Positions 55,835 to 64,000 of a stretch of DNA of 64,000 nt are shown piece after piece. The position numbers were made by a program, and so were the translations under genes. This stretch comes from Lutibacter oricola (GTDB taxonomy: Bacteria > Bacteroidota > Bacteroidia > Flavobacteriales > Flavobacteriaceae), in NCBI RefSeq assembly GCF_900106565.1, contig NZ_FNNJ01000005.1:173114-237113 (forward strand), written 5' to 3'. The notes under the pieces were generated by a model. That model was not told where the DNA came from. It did no database searches and saw only the letters and a program-made list of their open reading frames with translations. Every line of letters starts with the position of its first letter. Within the stretch, counting starts at the first letter, position 1.

Positions 55835-58800
55835 TTAACCTAATAGCTCTTTTTTAAATTCATACTTTTTATAATCTACTTTATAAAACACACTATAAAA
55901 TGACGGTATAAAAAGTAATGTAATTACAGTTCCAAATAATAATCCAATCATAATAGTTACGGCCATTGGCTCCCACATTTCACCTCCACCTAAATATAAT
56001 GGCACTAAACCTAATACAGTTGTAAATGTAGCTAACAAAATAGGTCTAAAACGCTGTAAACAAGCTGCTACCACAGCATCTTGAGGACTACGCTTAACTT
56101 CATTTATTTCAACATCAATTCTATCAATTAATACAATTGCATTATTTATAACAATCCCTGCTAAAGATATAACTCCTAAAAAGGCCATAAAACCAAAAGG
56201 TACTCCAAATAATAGTAAACCTATTACCATTCCAATAACACCTAATGGAATGGTACTTACAATCATTACTGTTTTTCTAAAAGAGTTAAATTGAATAATC
56301 AATAACATTACAATAATAAAAGCTGATAATGGCAAATAATTTGCAACAGCTCCCATATTTTCTGCAGAACTAGCTGCATCACCACCTAAAGAATATGTAT
56401 AATCTTTACCCCATCTTTCTTCTTGCTCTTTTAACCAAGGTGTAATTTTAGCTGTTACTTCAGAAGCATTTCCAGTTTCAGACAACTCACTTGAAACATT
56501 CATTGTTCTTGTTAAATTCAATCTTTTTATTTTTGAATATTGCCAATACGGCTCAATAGTAGCTACTTGTAATAAAGGAATGCTTTTCCCTGAATTTTGT
56601 GCATAAATATTCAATGTTTCTAACGATGATAAAGATTGTTGCTTACTTTGGTTGTTAAGTAAAACAATAGGAATTGACTTGTTTCCTTCTCTATATTCAC
56701 CTGCCTGAAACCCATCTAAAACGGTTCTTAATGATGTAGCGATATCTTGGTTTGTAACACCTGCAGTTTGTGCTTTATTTTGATCTATATTAATTATAAA
56801 TTTTTTCCCTTTTGGTCCCCAATCATCTTTAATATTTTTTGTTCCTTCTATCGTAAAAAGTTTTGATTTTATTTCTTGAGAAATACTTGCCAATTTATCA
56901 GGATCATCTCCAGATATTTTTATTTCTATTGGTGTTCCTCCACCTCCAGAACCTAATAAACCAACCTTAATATCTGCATTAGGAAATTGAGTAAAACAAT
57001 ATGCATCTAATTTATTTACCATATTATTATTTACCATAAATGAAGATGTATTAACTAAAATATGAGCATAATTAGAATTTGCTTCATCAGCATTATACCC
57101 CAAATCATAAGATGATGGGCCTTGACCAATATAAGCAGACCAATCTACAATTCCTTCAACTCTATCAGAATTGACTTTTAATTCTTTAGTTATAAAATCT
57201 TCAATAGATTTAACCGTAGAAATTGTATTTTCAATATTTGTACCTTCAGGTAAATTAACATCAATAGTTATCATATTTCTATCACTATCTGGAAAGAAAA
57301 CGAATGCTAATTTTGTAAAACCAACTATTGACAAAAAGAACATTACAACAATACCTGCAAGTACAGATCTTTTCCAAGACAATGCAAATAAAATAATATC
57401 TTTATATTTTTCTTTTAAATAGTTAATTAACCTATCTAAAAAACTAACTTTCCCACCTTTTTCTTTCTTTTTTATCTTTAAAAAGAAAACACAAAAAAGA
57501 GGAATTATACTTAAAGCAATTACCCACGAAGAAACTAATGCTATTGTAATCACGACAAATATTGGCCCCATAATGTCACCCATTACAGATTCAGCCATAA
57601 AAAAGGATAAAAATGCAGCCGATGTAGTTAAGGTCGATATTAAAAGAGGCGTAAACAATTCTGAACAAGATTCAATGGCAGCCTGTTTAACATTACTACC
57701 ATTTTCTATTTTTACAATAATTGATTCTGCAACTACAATCGCATTATCAACCATCATACCTAATGCCATAATTAACGCTGCTAATGAAATTTGATTTAAA
57801 CCAATATCCATAAGCCCCATTACCATTAATGTAGTAATTGTAACAACAGGAATTAAACTAGCTATAATTAACCCAGTTCTAATACCTAAAAAGAATAGCA
57901 TTACTGCTAGTACAATTACAATTGCCTGAATAAGGTTACCAACAAAATCACTAATTTTTAAATCTATATACTTATCTATAGAAGCTAATCTAGACACTTC
58001 AAGACCAACTGGAAGTTTTCCTTTCCAATCATTTAATACAACATCTAGTTCTTCACCAAGTTTAATAATATTCGCTCCTTTTTTTAATGAAACGTGTAAT
58101 GAAATAGCATCTTTTCCATTAATACGTACTTTTTGTTTTGAAGGATACATATATCCTTTTTTAACATTTGTAATGTCACCTAAAGTTACTACCTGGCCTT
58201 TATCTCCAATTGGTATCAACATTTTTTTTATAGCATCAACATCTCCAAAATTACCAGTAGGCTCCAAGATAATTCTTTCAGAATCTACGTTAATTGTACC
58301 CCCAGAACTTAAAATATTAGTAGAACTTATAATATTTTGAAGCCTACTTGAAGTTAAACCATATGCTTTCAATTTTGTATTATCAAACTCTACAAACACA
58401 CGCTCTTCTTGTGCTCCATTTATTTCTACTTTGGCAGCATCTTCAAGCTTAATTAAATCATCTCTCAAGTCATCTGCATATTCTTTAATTTCAGAATATG
58501 CAAAACCATCACTAACTATTCCAACCGCAATACCAAAAACTTCACCAATTCCATCGTCTTGTAATTGAGGTTGCACATTAGATGGCAAACCTTGAATAGA
58601 AGATAGTTTTCTTCTTAGTCGATCCCAAACAGCCTGTAACTCTTCTGGGCCAACTTCCATTTTTAATTCAACTTGAACAACTGATAATCCAGTTCTTGAA
58701 GTACTTTTCACTTCTTTCAATTCAGGCAATTCTTGTGCTACCTTTTCAATTTTATCAGTTACTAATTCTTCAACACGTTCTGGACTTGCACCAGGAAACG

Positions 58801-58948
58801 AAGAAACAACAGAAGCCACCCTCACTGTATAAGGAGGCATACTATCTCTTGAGAGTGTTTGATAAAATATGGCTCCCATAACCATTACCACCGCTAGAAT
58901 ACTTAAAGCTACACGGTTCTTTTCTATAGAAAATTGAGTAAGATTCAT
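55835..58948 (-). CDS. RND efflux pump inner-membrane subunit (AcrB/HAE1-like)
   Basis: 1037 residues, the normal length. Two repeats of a helix, a large periplasmic porter domain and five more helices can be followed. Signature segments include LAALIMALGMMVDNAIVVAE in helix 4 (proton relay aspartate region) and the second-half counterpart LAGIVINNAIVLIDR. Uses proton-motive force to export hydrophobic or toxic compounds together with the adaptor and TolC encoded just upstream. Substrate unknown. Confidence 0.93.
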   Translation of the reverse strand: MNLTQFSIEKNRVALSILAVVMVMGAIFYQTLSRDSMPPYTVRVASVVSSFPGASPERVEELVTDKIEKVAQELPELKEVKSTSRTGLSVVQVELKMEVGPEELQAVWDRLRRKLSSIQGLPSNVQPQLQDDGIGEVFGIAVGIVSDGFAYSEIKEYADDLRDDLIKLEDAAKVEINGAQEERVFVEFDNTKLKAYGLTSSRLQNIISSTNILSSGGTINVDSERIILEPTGNFGDVDAIKKMLIPIGDKGQVVTLGDITNVKKGYMYPSKQKVRINGKDAISLHVSLKKGANIIKLGEELDVVLNDWKGKLPVGLEVSRLASIDKYIDLKISDFVGNLIQAIVIVLAVMLFFLGIRTGLIIASLIPVVTITTLMVMGLMDIGLNQISLAALIMALGMMVDNAIVVAESIIVKIENGSNVKQAAIESCSELFTPLLISTLTTSAAFLSFFMAESVMGDIMGPIFVVITIALVSSWVIALSIIPLFCVFFLKIKKKEKGGKVSFLDRLINYLKEKYKDIILFALSWKRSVLAGIVVMFFLSIVGFTKLAFVFFPDSDRNMITIDVNLPEGTNIENTISTVKSIEDFITKELKVNSDRVEGIVDWSAYIGQGPSSYDLGYNADEANSNYAHILVNTSSFMVNNNMVNKLDAYCFTQFPNADIKVGLLGSGGGGTPIEIKISGDDPDKLASISQEIKSKLFTIEGTKNIKDDWGPKGKKFIINIDQNKAQTAGVTNQDIATSLRTVLDGFQAGEYREGNKSIPIVLLNNQSKQQSLSSLETLNIYAQNSGKSIPLLQVATIEPYWQYSKIKRLNLTRTMNVSSELSETGNASEVTAKITPWLKEQEERWGKDYTYSLGGDAASSAENMGAVANYLPLSAFIIVMLLIIQFNSFRKTVMIVSTIPLGVIGMVIGLLLFGVPFGFMAFLGVISLAGIVINNAIVLIDRIDVEINEVKRSPQDAVVAACLQRFRPILLATFTTVLGLVPLYLGGGEMWEPMAVTIMIGLLFGTVITLLFIPSFYSVFYKVDYKKYEFKKELLG

Positions 58949-58958
58949 TTGTAAAGTT

Positions 58959-60056
58959 TTAGTTTTGTTGTAAGCTTACTTTTTGCCCATCTAAAAGTGT
59001 TTGCAATCCTGCTGTTGCAATTCTATCACCAGCTTTTAACCCTTTTGTTACTACAATTCCTGCAGTACTAAGATTACCAACTTCAATGGTATGTTTTTTT
59101 ACTTCACCAGTTTTATTATCTGCTGAATTTATAATAAATACAAACTTACCGTTGATATCCTCACCAACTGCATTTAATGGAATTATTAAAGAATCATCTA
59201 CTTCCTTTTCATTTTCACTAAAGTTAAACTCAACATTTGTTGCCATACCAGGCTTAATTGCTTCAATAGGTTTTACAATATCGATCTTGACTGTATAAGT
59301 TGCAGAATTCACATCAATAATTGGAGAGATCTCTATAACTGACCCTTTAAAAGTTTGATTTTCTATTGCCGAAAATGTAAGCTCAGTTAACATACCTAAC
59401 GAAACTTTATTTATTACATTTTCTGGTAAACCAACAATTACATTTATATTATCACCTGCATTCAAAACAGCAATAACTTCACCCGCACTTACATTCTCAT
59501 TTAATTGCTTATTCTTTTCAGCAATTACACCTGATTTAGGAGCTTTTATATATCCATAATTAATTTGAGATTGCTGAATACTTTTGTTCCTTTTTGCTGA
59601 TTCATAACTGTCTAAGGCTGATTGATAAGAATTTTTAGCTGCTTCATAATCACTTAAAGAATTACTTCCTTTTTCATACATTGATTTAACACGAGTTAAA
59701 TTTGATTTAGCAGTTTTCATTGCTGAATTCGCTGTATTTAATGCAGATATAGCTTGCTCATAAGCTAATTTTGCTTGAACGTTATCTAATTTCGCTATTA
59801 AATCTCCTTTTTTCACGCTTTGACCAACTTTAGCTTTCAATTCTGTAATTATTCCATTACTTCTAAAGCTTAAATCAATTTCATCACCTGCTTTTGCAGT
59901 ACCACTAAATGTTCTTATACTTTGAGAACTTGAAGTTCCTACAATCTTATATTTTACAGGTCTTAATACAACTTCTTTAACTTCAACCTTTTCTTTGCAA
60001 CTTGTTAAGCCGAATGCTACAGTTAGCATAATTGCTATATATGTTTTAAATTTCAT
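58959..60056 (-). CDS. RND periplasmic adaptor (membrane fusion protein)
   Basis: 365 residues with a lipoprotein signal (C20 in GLTSCKEK). A biotinyl-lipoyl-like half (AKAGDEIDLSFRSNGIITEL) is followed by a helical hairpin (about 90-160), then the second lipoyl half (YIKAPKSGVIAEKN), beta-barrel and membrane-proximal domains. It bridges the pump and TolC. Spacing of 7 nt to the upstream and 10 nt to the downstream gene indicates one transcript. Confidence 0.93.
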   Translation of the reverse strand: MKFKTYIAIMLTVAFGLTSCKEKVEVKEVVLRPVKYKIVGTSSSQSIRTFSGTAKAGDEIDLSFRSNGIITELKAKVGQSVKKGDLIAKLDNVQAKLAYEQAISALNTANSAMKTAKSNLTRVKSMYEKGSNSLSDYEAAKNSYQSALDSYESAKRNKSIQQSQINYGYIKAPKSGVIAEKNKQLNENVSAGEVIAVLNAGDNINVIVGLPENVINKVSLGMLTELTFSAIENQTFKGSVIEISPIIDVNSATYTVKIDIVKPIEAIKPGMATNVEFNFSENEKEVDDSLIIPLNAVGEDINGKFVFIINSADNKTGEVKKHTIEVGNLSTAGIVVTKGLKAGDRIATAGLQTLLDGQKVSLQQN

Positions 60057-60063
60057 AATTTGA

Positions 60064-62403
60064 TTAGTTTTTGTTTAGTATAAATTGATTTGCTCTTTGA
60101 AAAAACTGACTATTAGCTTCTTCTGAATTCATTAAAAAATAGTATCCAATAATTCTTTCTAATTGCATTGATGTTATTAAATAATTATAACTAGCTGTTG
60201 CTTTAGCTAATTGAGCTTGTAAATAATTAGTTTGTGCATCTATCAATTGAATAACAGGAACTGCACCGTTTTTATATGCATTTTGGGTAAGTTCTAAGCT
60301 TTCTTTTGCTGTCTCTTCAGAAACTTTTGAAATCTCAATATTTGCAATTTGATTGATTAAATCTAATACACTATCATTAATATTTTTCTCTATAGTTAAA
60401 TATGAGTTTTCTTGCTGAATTAATAATTGGTCTTCCTGAATTTTAACTTTTTGCTTATTAATATTATTTTGATTTTGTTTAAAAATTGGCAATGATACAT
60501 TTAAACCAACATTATATGTACCATCTGGAATATTAGGAGAACCAATAGGATAAGCAGAGCCAACTCCTGATTCTGATAACGCTAAACTATACTGACCTTG
60601 TAAAGATACCGTTGGAATAAAACGGCCTTTATCATTTAATTTATAATTTCTCTTTATAACATTTAAATTATGAGAAATATTTTTTAATTCAGGTGCATTT
60701 CTTTTAGCCTCTTCAACTAAAAAGTCTATAACAATTGATTGCAATTTTGGGTTATCAAGTAATTCAAAGAAATCTTTAGATTTATATTTCTTAAAAATTT
60801 CATCTGTAAGCTTAATGTCATCTACATCAATTTTTGTACTAATTTTATTATTCACCAATTGGTTAATCGTATTAAATGATTGTTCTAATTGATTATTAGC
60901 TTCTATCAACTTTTGAGAATTTTGAGCAAGCTGACTTCTAAAACGTAAAACATCAGATTTCCCAGATGCACCAATTTCAAAATTCTGTTCTGCAAACTCT
61001 AAATTTCTTTTTGTTATTTGTAAGTTTTGATTCTGAATAGCTGCATTTGTTTTAAGAATTAACGTATTAAAATATGCAACAGCACTATTTAATAATGCAT
61101 CTAACTCACTTGAGTTGTATGCTTCTTTCTCAGCTTCTTTTAATTCCTTTTGAATTTCAATATTAGCAGATGCTTGCTCTGAATATAAAAGTTGCTGAAG
61201 AACTGCTTTACCTGAAGTAGAGAACTCAGGGCTTTGTCCTGCTGATATTTCAGCAATTTCCGGATCAATATAAACCCCACTAGCTGAAGCTGTTAAATCT
61301 GGCAAAAAACTACTTTTAGCTGTTCTTATGTCTTGCTCACTTAACTCAATATTTTTCTTTTCAGATTTTAATGCTAAATTATTATTTACCACTTTATTCA
61401 TAATATCCAAAAGTGACAGTGAAATACTATTTTTAACTTCATTATTACCTCCAATGAAATCTGCTTTTGCAATTAAACTATACTTTATAGGGAAATCTAT
61501 TTGAGTTGCTGTAGCGTAATTAATGATTAGCCTTTTCTTATAATTAATAAACAAGGGTAACTCGGAAGCATTTATACCAGAAACAATAGATTCAATATTT
61601 AATGCTATTCGTCTAAAAAATTGATTCAAATTTGCTCCAGATTGATTTGTTGCTAAAACACCATTTTCAATGTTTCTCAATCCAAAAGCAGAAAAAGAAG
61701 GTAACTTATTATTATTAATCTCTTTAATTAAAAGTGCTTGTTGTTCGTCTTTTAAAAAGTTTCCACCTGCAAAATAAACAGCATCAACATCATTTAAAAG
61801 AGGCGAAATACTTGTTGTATTATTAGAAATTGGAATTAACTTATACGATTCTTTTTTATCAGAAAAATATGAATCAAATAGTTCTTTAACTGGAAGTTCT
61901 TTAATAACATAATCTTCAACTAAAATCCCAATTTTCTTGTAGTCAAACAACGATTTAAAAACCTTTAAATCATCGTTATAAGATATAGGCGCTATAAGGT
62001 AAGATAAATTGTCTATACCAGATTTCTCCATACCTTTGGGCAAATTCATAAAATCTTTATTAACGGAACCAAAAATAATTGTTGGCTTTGGATATGCTTT
62101 TTCTTTATAAAGCATAATGTTATTAATTACACCAAAAGAAAGTATAATATCTGTCTCGTTATTTAACAACTTATTATAATTATCTTTAGATGTTTTCAAA
62201 TTTGAATTACTTTCAAGATAACTGTTAAAGACCACATTAGCATCCTGACCTACTACACCTTTAATTTCATTTTTTAATTTCTCTAATAACTCACTTGTTT
62301 CATTTGATGAAACATCAGCTAAAATTCCAATATGAATATCTTTTTTTCCTTGAGAAAAAGTTGTCATAGTCATAAAGAGAAAAAATATAAAAAGCTTTTT
62401 CAT
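60064..62403 (-). CDS. TolC-family outer-membrane protein fused to an N-terminal substrate-binding-like domain
   Basis: 779 residues, far longer than TolC (about 470). After the signal peptide (1-18) come about 300 residues resembling a periplasmic ABC-type substrate-binding fold (DIHIGILADVSSN, NETDIILSFGV, VDAVYFAGGNFLKDEQQ). The rest (about 325-779) is a TolC-like helical-barrel protein with two repeats (LALKSEKKNIELSEQDIRTA; LPDLTASASG). The N-terminal domain may gate the channel or sense cargo in the periplasm (inference). I believe related fusions exist in Bacteroidota, but I have not confirmed that. It precedes the adaptor and pump genes. Confidence 0.85.
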   Translation of the reverse strand: MKKLFIFFLFMTMTTFSQGKKDIHIGILADVSSNETSELLEKLKNEIKGVVGQDANVVFNSYLESNSNLKTSKDNYNKLLNNETDIILSFGVINNIMLYKEKAYPKPTIIFGSVNKDFMNLPKGMEKSGIDNLSYLIAPISYNDDLKVFKSLFDYKKIGILVEDYVIKELPVKELFDSYFSDKKESYKLIPISNNTTSISPLLNDVDAVYFAGGNFLKDEQQALLIKEINNNKLPSFSAFGLRNIENGVLATNQSGANLNQFFRRIALNIESIVSGINASELPLFINYKKRLIINYATATQIDFPIKYSLIAKADFIGGNNEVKNSISLSLLDIMNKVVNNNLALKSEKKNIELSEQDIRTAKSSFLPDLTASASGVYIDPEIAEISAGQSPEFSTSGKAVLQQLLYSEQASANIEIQKELKEAEKEAYNSSELDALLNSAVAYFNTLILKTNAAIQNQNLQITKRNLEFAEQNFEIGASGKSDVLRFRSQLAQNSQKLIEANNQLEQSFNTINQLVNNKISTKIDVDDIKLTDEIFKKYKSKDFFELLDNPKLQSIVIDFLVEEAKRNAPELKNISHNLNVIKRNYKLNDKGRFIPTVSLQGQYSLALSESGVGSAYPIGSPNIPDGTYNVGLNVSLPIFKQNQNNINKQKVKIQEDQLLIQQENSYLTIEKNINDSVLDLINQIANIEISKVSEETAKESLELTQNAYKNGAVPVIQLIDAQTNYLQAQLAKATASYNYLITSMQLERIIGYYFLMNSEEANSQFFQRANQFILNKN

Positions 62404-62408
62404 TTTTA

Positions 62409-62849
62409 TTATTGTTTAAAATATTGATTTGATTTAGTTCGTAAAAAGTTTAACATTTCTGAATTAAAATTTATCGAATTTATGATAAACTCATTCATTT
62501 CTTCATTTTCGTTAGTTCTTAATTCTAAAGATTCTTTTAAAAGTTCGTTTTGATCGCTATAGTTTTTAATAACAAGTTCTAAAAAAAAGAAAACCCCTTT
62601 TATATCTAAATAGAATAGTCTTTTTTTCTTTTTACTTTTATCAGAATAAATATAATTGATTCTATTTAACTCCAATAATAGATTAATAGCTTTACTTGTA
62701 GCTCCTTTACTGGAACCAATAATTTTTTGTATTTCATCAAAAGTAAAATACTTTTGATCACTAATATATAAAAGACCCATAACTTTACCAACCAAAGGTG
62801 GTAAACCATCTTTTTTATACGTTAAAGCAAACCTTTCTAAAATACTCAT
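62409..62849 (-). CDS. GbsR/MarR-like transcriptional regulator
   Basis: 146 residues with a winged-helix domain: LPPLVGKVMGLLYISD, the recognition region IIGSSKGATSKAINLLLEL and a basic wing YSDKSKKKKRLFYL, followed by a helical dimerisation tail. This is the GbsR subgroup of the MarR family, often a repressor of neighbouring efflux genes. It is the first gene of the operon, 5 nt before tolC, which suggests autoregulation of the pump. Confidence 0.85.
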   Translation of the reverse strand: MSILERFALTYKKDGLPPLVGKVMGLLYISDQKYFTFDEIQKIIGSSKGATSKAINLLLELNRINYIYSDKSKKKKRLFYLDIKGVFFFLELVIKNYSDQNELLKESLELRTNENEEMNEFIINSINFNSEMLNFLRTKSNQYFKQ

Positions 62850-63005
62850 AATCTTTAATTTTCGAATGCAAATATAGGTTTCCTTTTTTGGAAACCAAAC
62901 AAAAACACAAAAAAAATAATTTTGGATTTTTTACATTATCAATATAGCATAACGAAATAACAATAAATACAGGAAGAATTTAATTCAAGAAAACCTCAAC
63001 AAATA

Positions 63006-63209
63006 CTATGATACTTTTCTTAAGTATTCATTCACAATTTTAAGTTTAATACCGCTATATTCTGCAAACTCTTCTGAAGTAATAAATTGATGCTTTTGTT
63101 TCCCAAAGTGAAGTTTCATTGTATTTAATAGTTTACGTCCATACCGTTCACTACGTCCAGTTATACACTGAATGTCTTTTGGATATATACACGTTCTAAC
63201 AATTTTCAT
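63006..63209 (-). CDS. Small HTH-like DNA-binding protein
   Basis: 67 residues. The helix-turn-helix-like segment CITGRSERYGRKLLNTMKLH is followed by FITSEEFAEYSGIKLKIVNEYL, giving an excisionase- or MerR-like layout. Similar short proteins are common in Flavobacteriia and are mostly annotated as hypothetical. It is divergent from the open gene at 63363, with two near-identical 22-nt spaced repeats in between that could be its operator. Confidence 0.65.
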   Translation of the reverse strand: MKIVRTCIYPKDIQCITGRSERYGRKLLNTMKLHFGKQKHQFITSEEFAEYSGIKLKIVNEYLRKVS

Positions 63210-63217
63210 ACACTATC

Positions 63218-63253
63218 TATACTTTATCCTATTAGTATTTATACTTTGCCTAT
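63218..63253. repeat. Tandem repeats in the divergent promoter
   Basis: TATACTTT occurs at 63218-63225 and again at 63240-63247, 22 nt apart, and each copy is followed by a CCTAT within two bases (ATCCTAT in the first, GCCTAT in the second). They lie between the small HTH gene and the gene at 63363 and may be an operator. Confidence 0.4.
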
Positions 63254-63362
63254 ACACCCTTATTTGGATTAAAAAGGACGTTATCGGAATGGATGGATTT
63301 CGGTTTTTTAATTCTTTTATAAAGATAGCTTCATTTGTTGAGAATTTAAAATTTATAACATT

Positions 63363-64000
63363 ATGGCTAAACAAACCGGTATTATTAAATTAAAAGGAAC
63401 CATTGGTGGAATTTCCTTTTACAAAACAAGTGACGGACACTTGGCACGTGAAAAAGGTGGTGTAGACAAATCTAGAATTGCAAATGATCCTGCGTTTCAA
63501 CGAACGCGTGAAAATGGTTCTGAATTTGGAAGAGCTGGGAAAGGAGGTAAAGTACTGCGAAATGCAATTCGTATTCTTTTGCAAAATGCAAAAGACAAAA
63601 GAGTTGTGAGTAGATTAACTACTGACCTTTTAAAAGTAGTTAAAACAGATACGACTAACGCACGTGGATTGAGAACTATTCAAGATGGTGTTATGAGTTC
63701 TTTGGAAGGATTCGAATTTAATTTGAATGGTAAACTTGGTTCTACGTTGTTTGCTCCATTCTCGACAACTTACGAAAGAGCTTCAGGAGATGTTTCTATT
63801 GATTTAGCAGCTTTTGCTCCAACTGTTAGAATTGCTGCACCTTCTGGAACAACTCACTTTAAAGTTGTTGGTGGTGCTGCTGAATTGGATTTTGAAAATG
63901 AAGCTTCTTCATTTGAAAATGATGAAACAGCTATTTTACCTTACAACAGTGCTAACACAGCTGCTATTAGTTTAACTATGACTGCTCCTGCAAACTCTAC
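63363..64000 (+). CDS. Conserved Bacteroidota protein of unknown function, 3' end outside the window
   Basis: An open frame from ATG at 63363 to the window edge (at least 212 residues, no stop). The N-terminus IIKLKGTIGGISFYKTSDGH and LAREKGGVDKSRI with RTRENGSEFGRAGK recall conserved hypothetical proteins seen in many Flavobacteriia. The first 100 residues are basic and helical; the following part (VSIDLAAFAPTVRIAAPSG) seems beta-rich. It has no signal peptide. Guanine-rich codons are more frequent than in the neighbouring operons, which could point to a different origin. I cannot assign a function. Confidence 0.8.
   Translation, partial: MAKQTGIIKLKGTIGGISFYKTSDGHLAREKGGVDKSRIANDPAFQRTRENGSEFGRAGKGGKVLRNAIRILLQNAKDKRVVSRLTTDLLKVVKTDTTNARGLRTIQDGVMSSLEGFEFNLNGKLGSTLFAPFSTTYERASGDVSIDLAAFAPTVRIAAPSGTTHFKVVGGAAELDFENEASSFENDETAILPYNSANTAAISLTMTAPANS

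Overview
The window is low-GC DNA with very AT-rich intergenic spacers. It carries SusC/SusD transport, Bacteroidota-type promoter boxes (TAnnTTTG) and lipoproteins with acidic residues after the lipid cysteine. Together these point to a marine member of the Flavobacteriaceae. No intact rRNA or tRNA gene and no CRISPR array was seen.

Positions 106 to 45332 form one large polysaccharide utilisation locus that reads as a carrageenan locus. The plus-strand half runs from KDPG-type aldolase and KDG-type kinase through a GH101/GH129-like hydrolase, a GH2 beta-galactosidase, a TPR-LuxR regulator, an AraC regulator, an MFS sugar porter and two GH127 enzymes. It continues with a second GH2, a sulfatase, a clan-A hydrolase (GH42/GH167-like), a GH16 hydrolase, a second TPR-LuxR regulator (minus strand), two more sulfatases and a Tat-exported FAD oxidoreductase. 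A housekeeping rsgA gene then interrupts the locus. The minus-strand half holds a fourth sulfatase, a catabolic operon (enolase-superfamily cycloisomerase, aldehyde dehydrogenase, HpcH/HpaI aldolase, RhaT-like permease) and a SusC-SusD-surface glycan-binding operon. Known enzyme families allow a coherent model. GH16 cuts the chain at the surface and SusCD imports oligosaccharides. Sulfatases, GH2 and GH127/GH129 enzymes trim them to D-galactose and 3,6-anhydro-D-galactose. Dehydrogenase, cycloisomerase, kinase and aldolase then convert the anhydrosugar to pyruvate and triose phosphate. The substrate assignment is an inference from gene content.

Five promoters in this locus share one layout that I found by eye: two copies of a GTAAAATTTAG-like element 20 to 22 nt apart, with a -7 type TTTG-like box close to 39 nt after the start of the second copy. 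A sixth copy is slightly relaxed. This looks like the operator of a locus-wide activator, most simply the AraC protein at 9371.

Positions 45333 to 46617 are a spacer with a decayed tRNA-like 3' end, two terminators and one possible 59-codon ORF. Positions 46618 to 54695 hold a LytS/LytTR two-component pair flanked by small lipoprotein and peptide genes. Both flanking promoters carry paired 9-nt repeats exactly 21 nt apart, the spacing typical of LytTR regulators. Two outer-membrane barrel proteins follow. Positions 54721 to 62849 are a six-gene minus-strand operon: GbsR/MarR-like regulator, TolC fused to a substrate-binding-like domain, RND adaptor, RND pump, potassium-channel-like protein and a small periplasmic protein. 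The window ends with a small HTH-like gene divergent from a conserved Bacteroidota protein of unknown function that runs off the edge.
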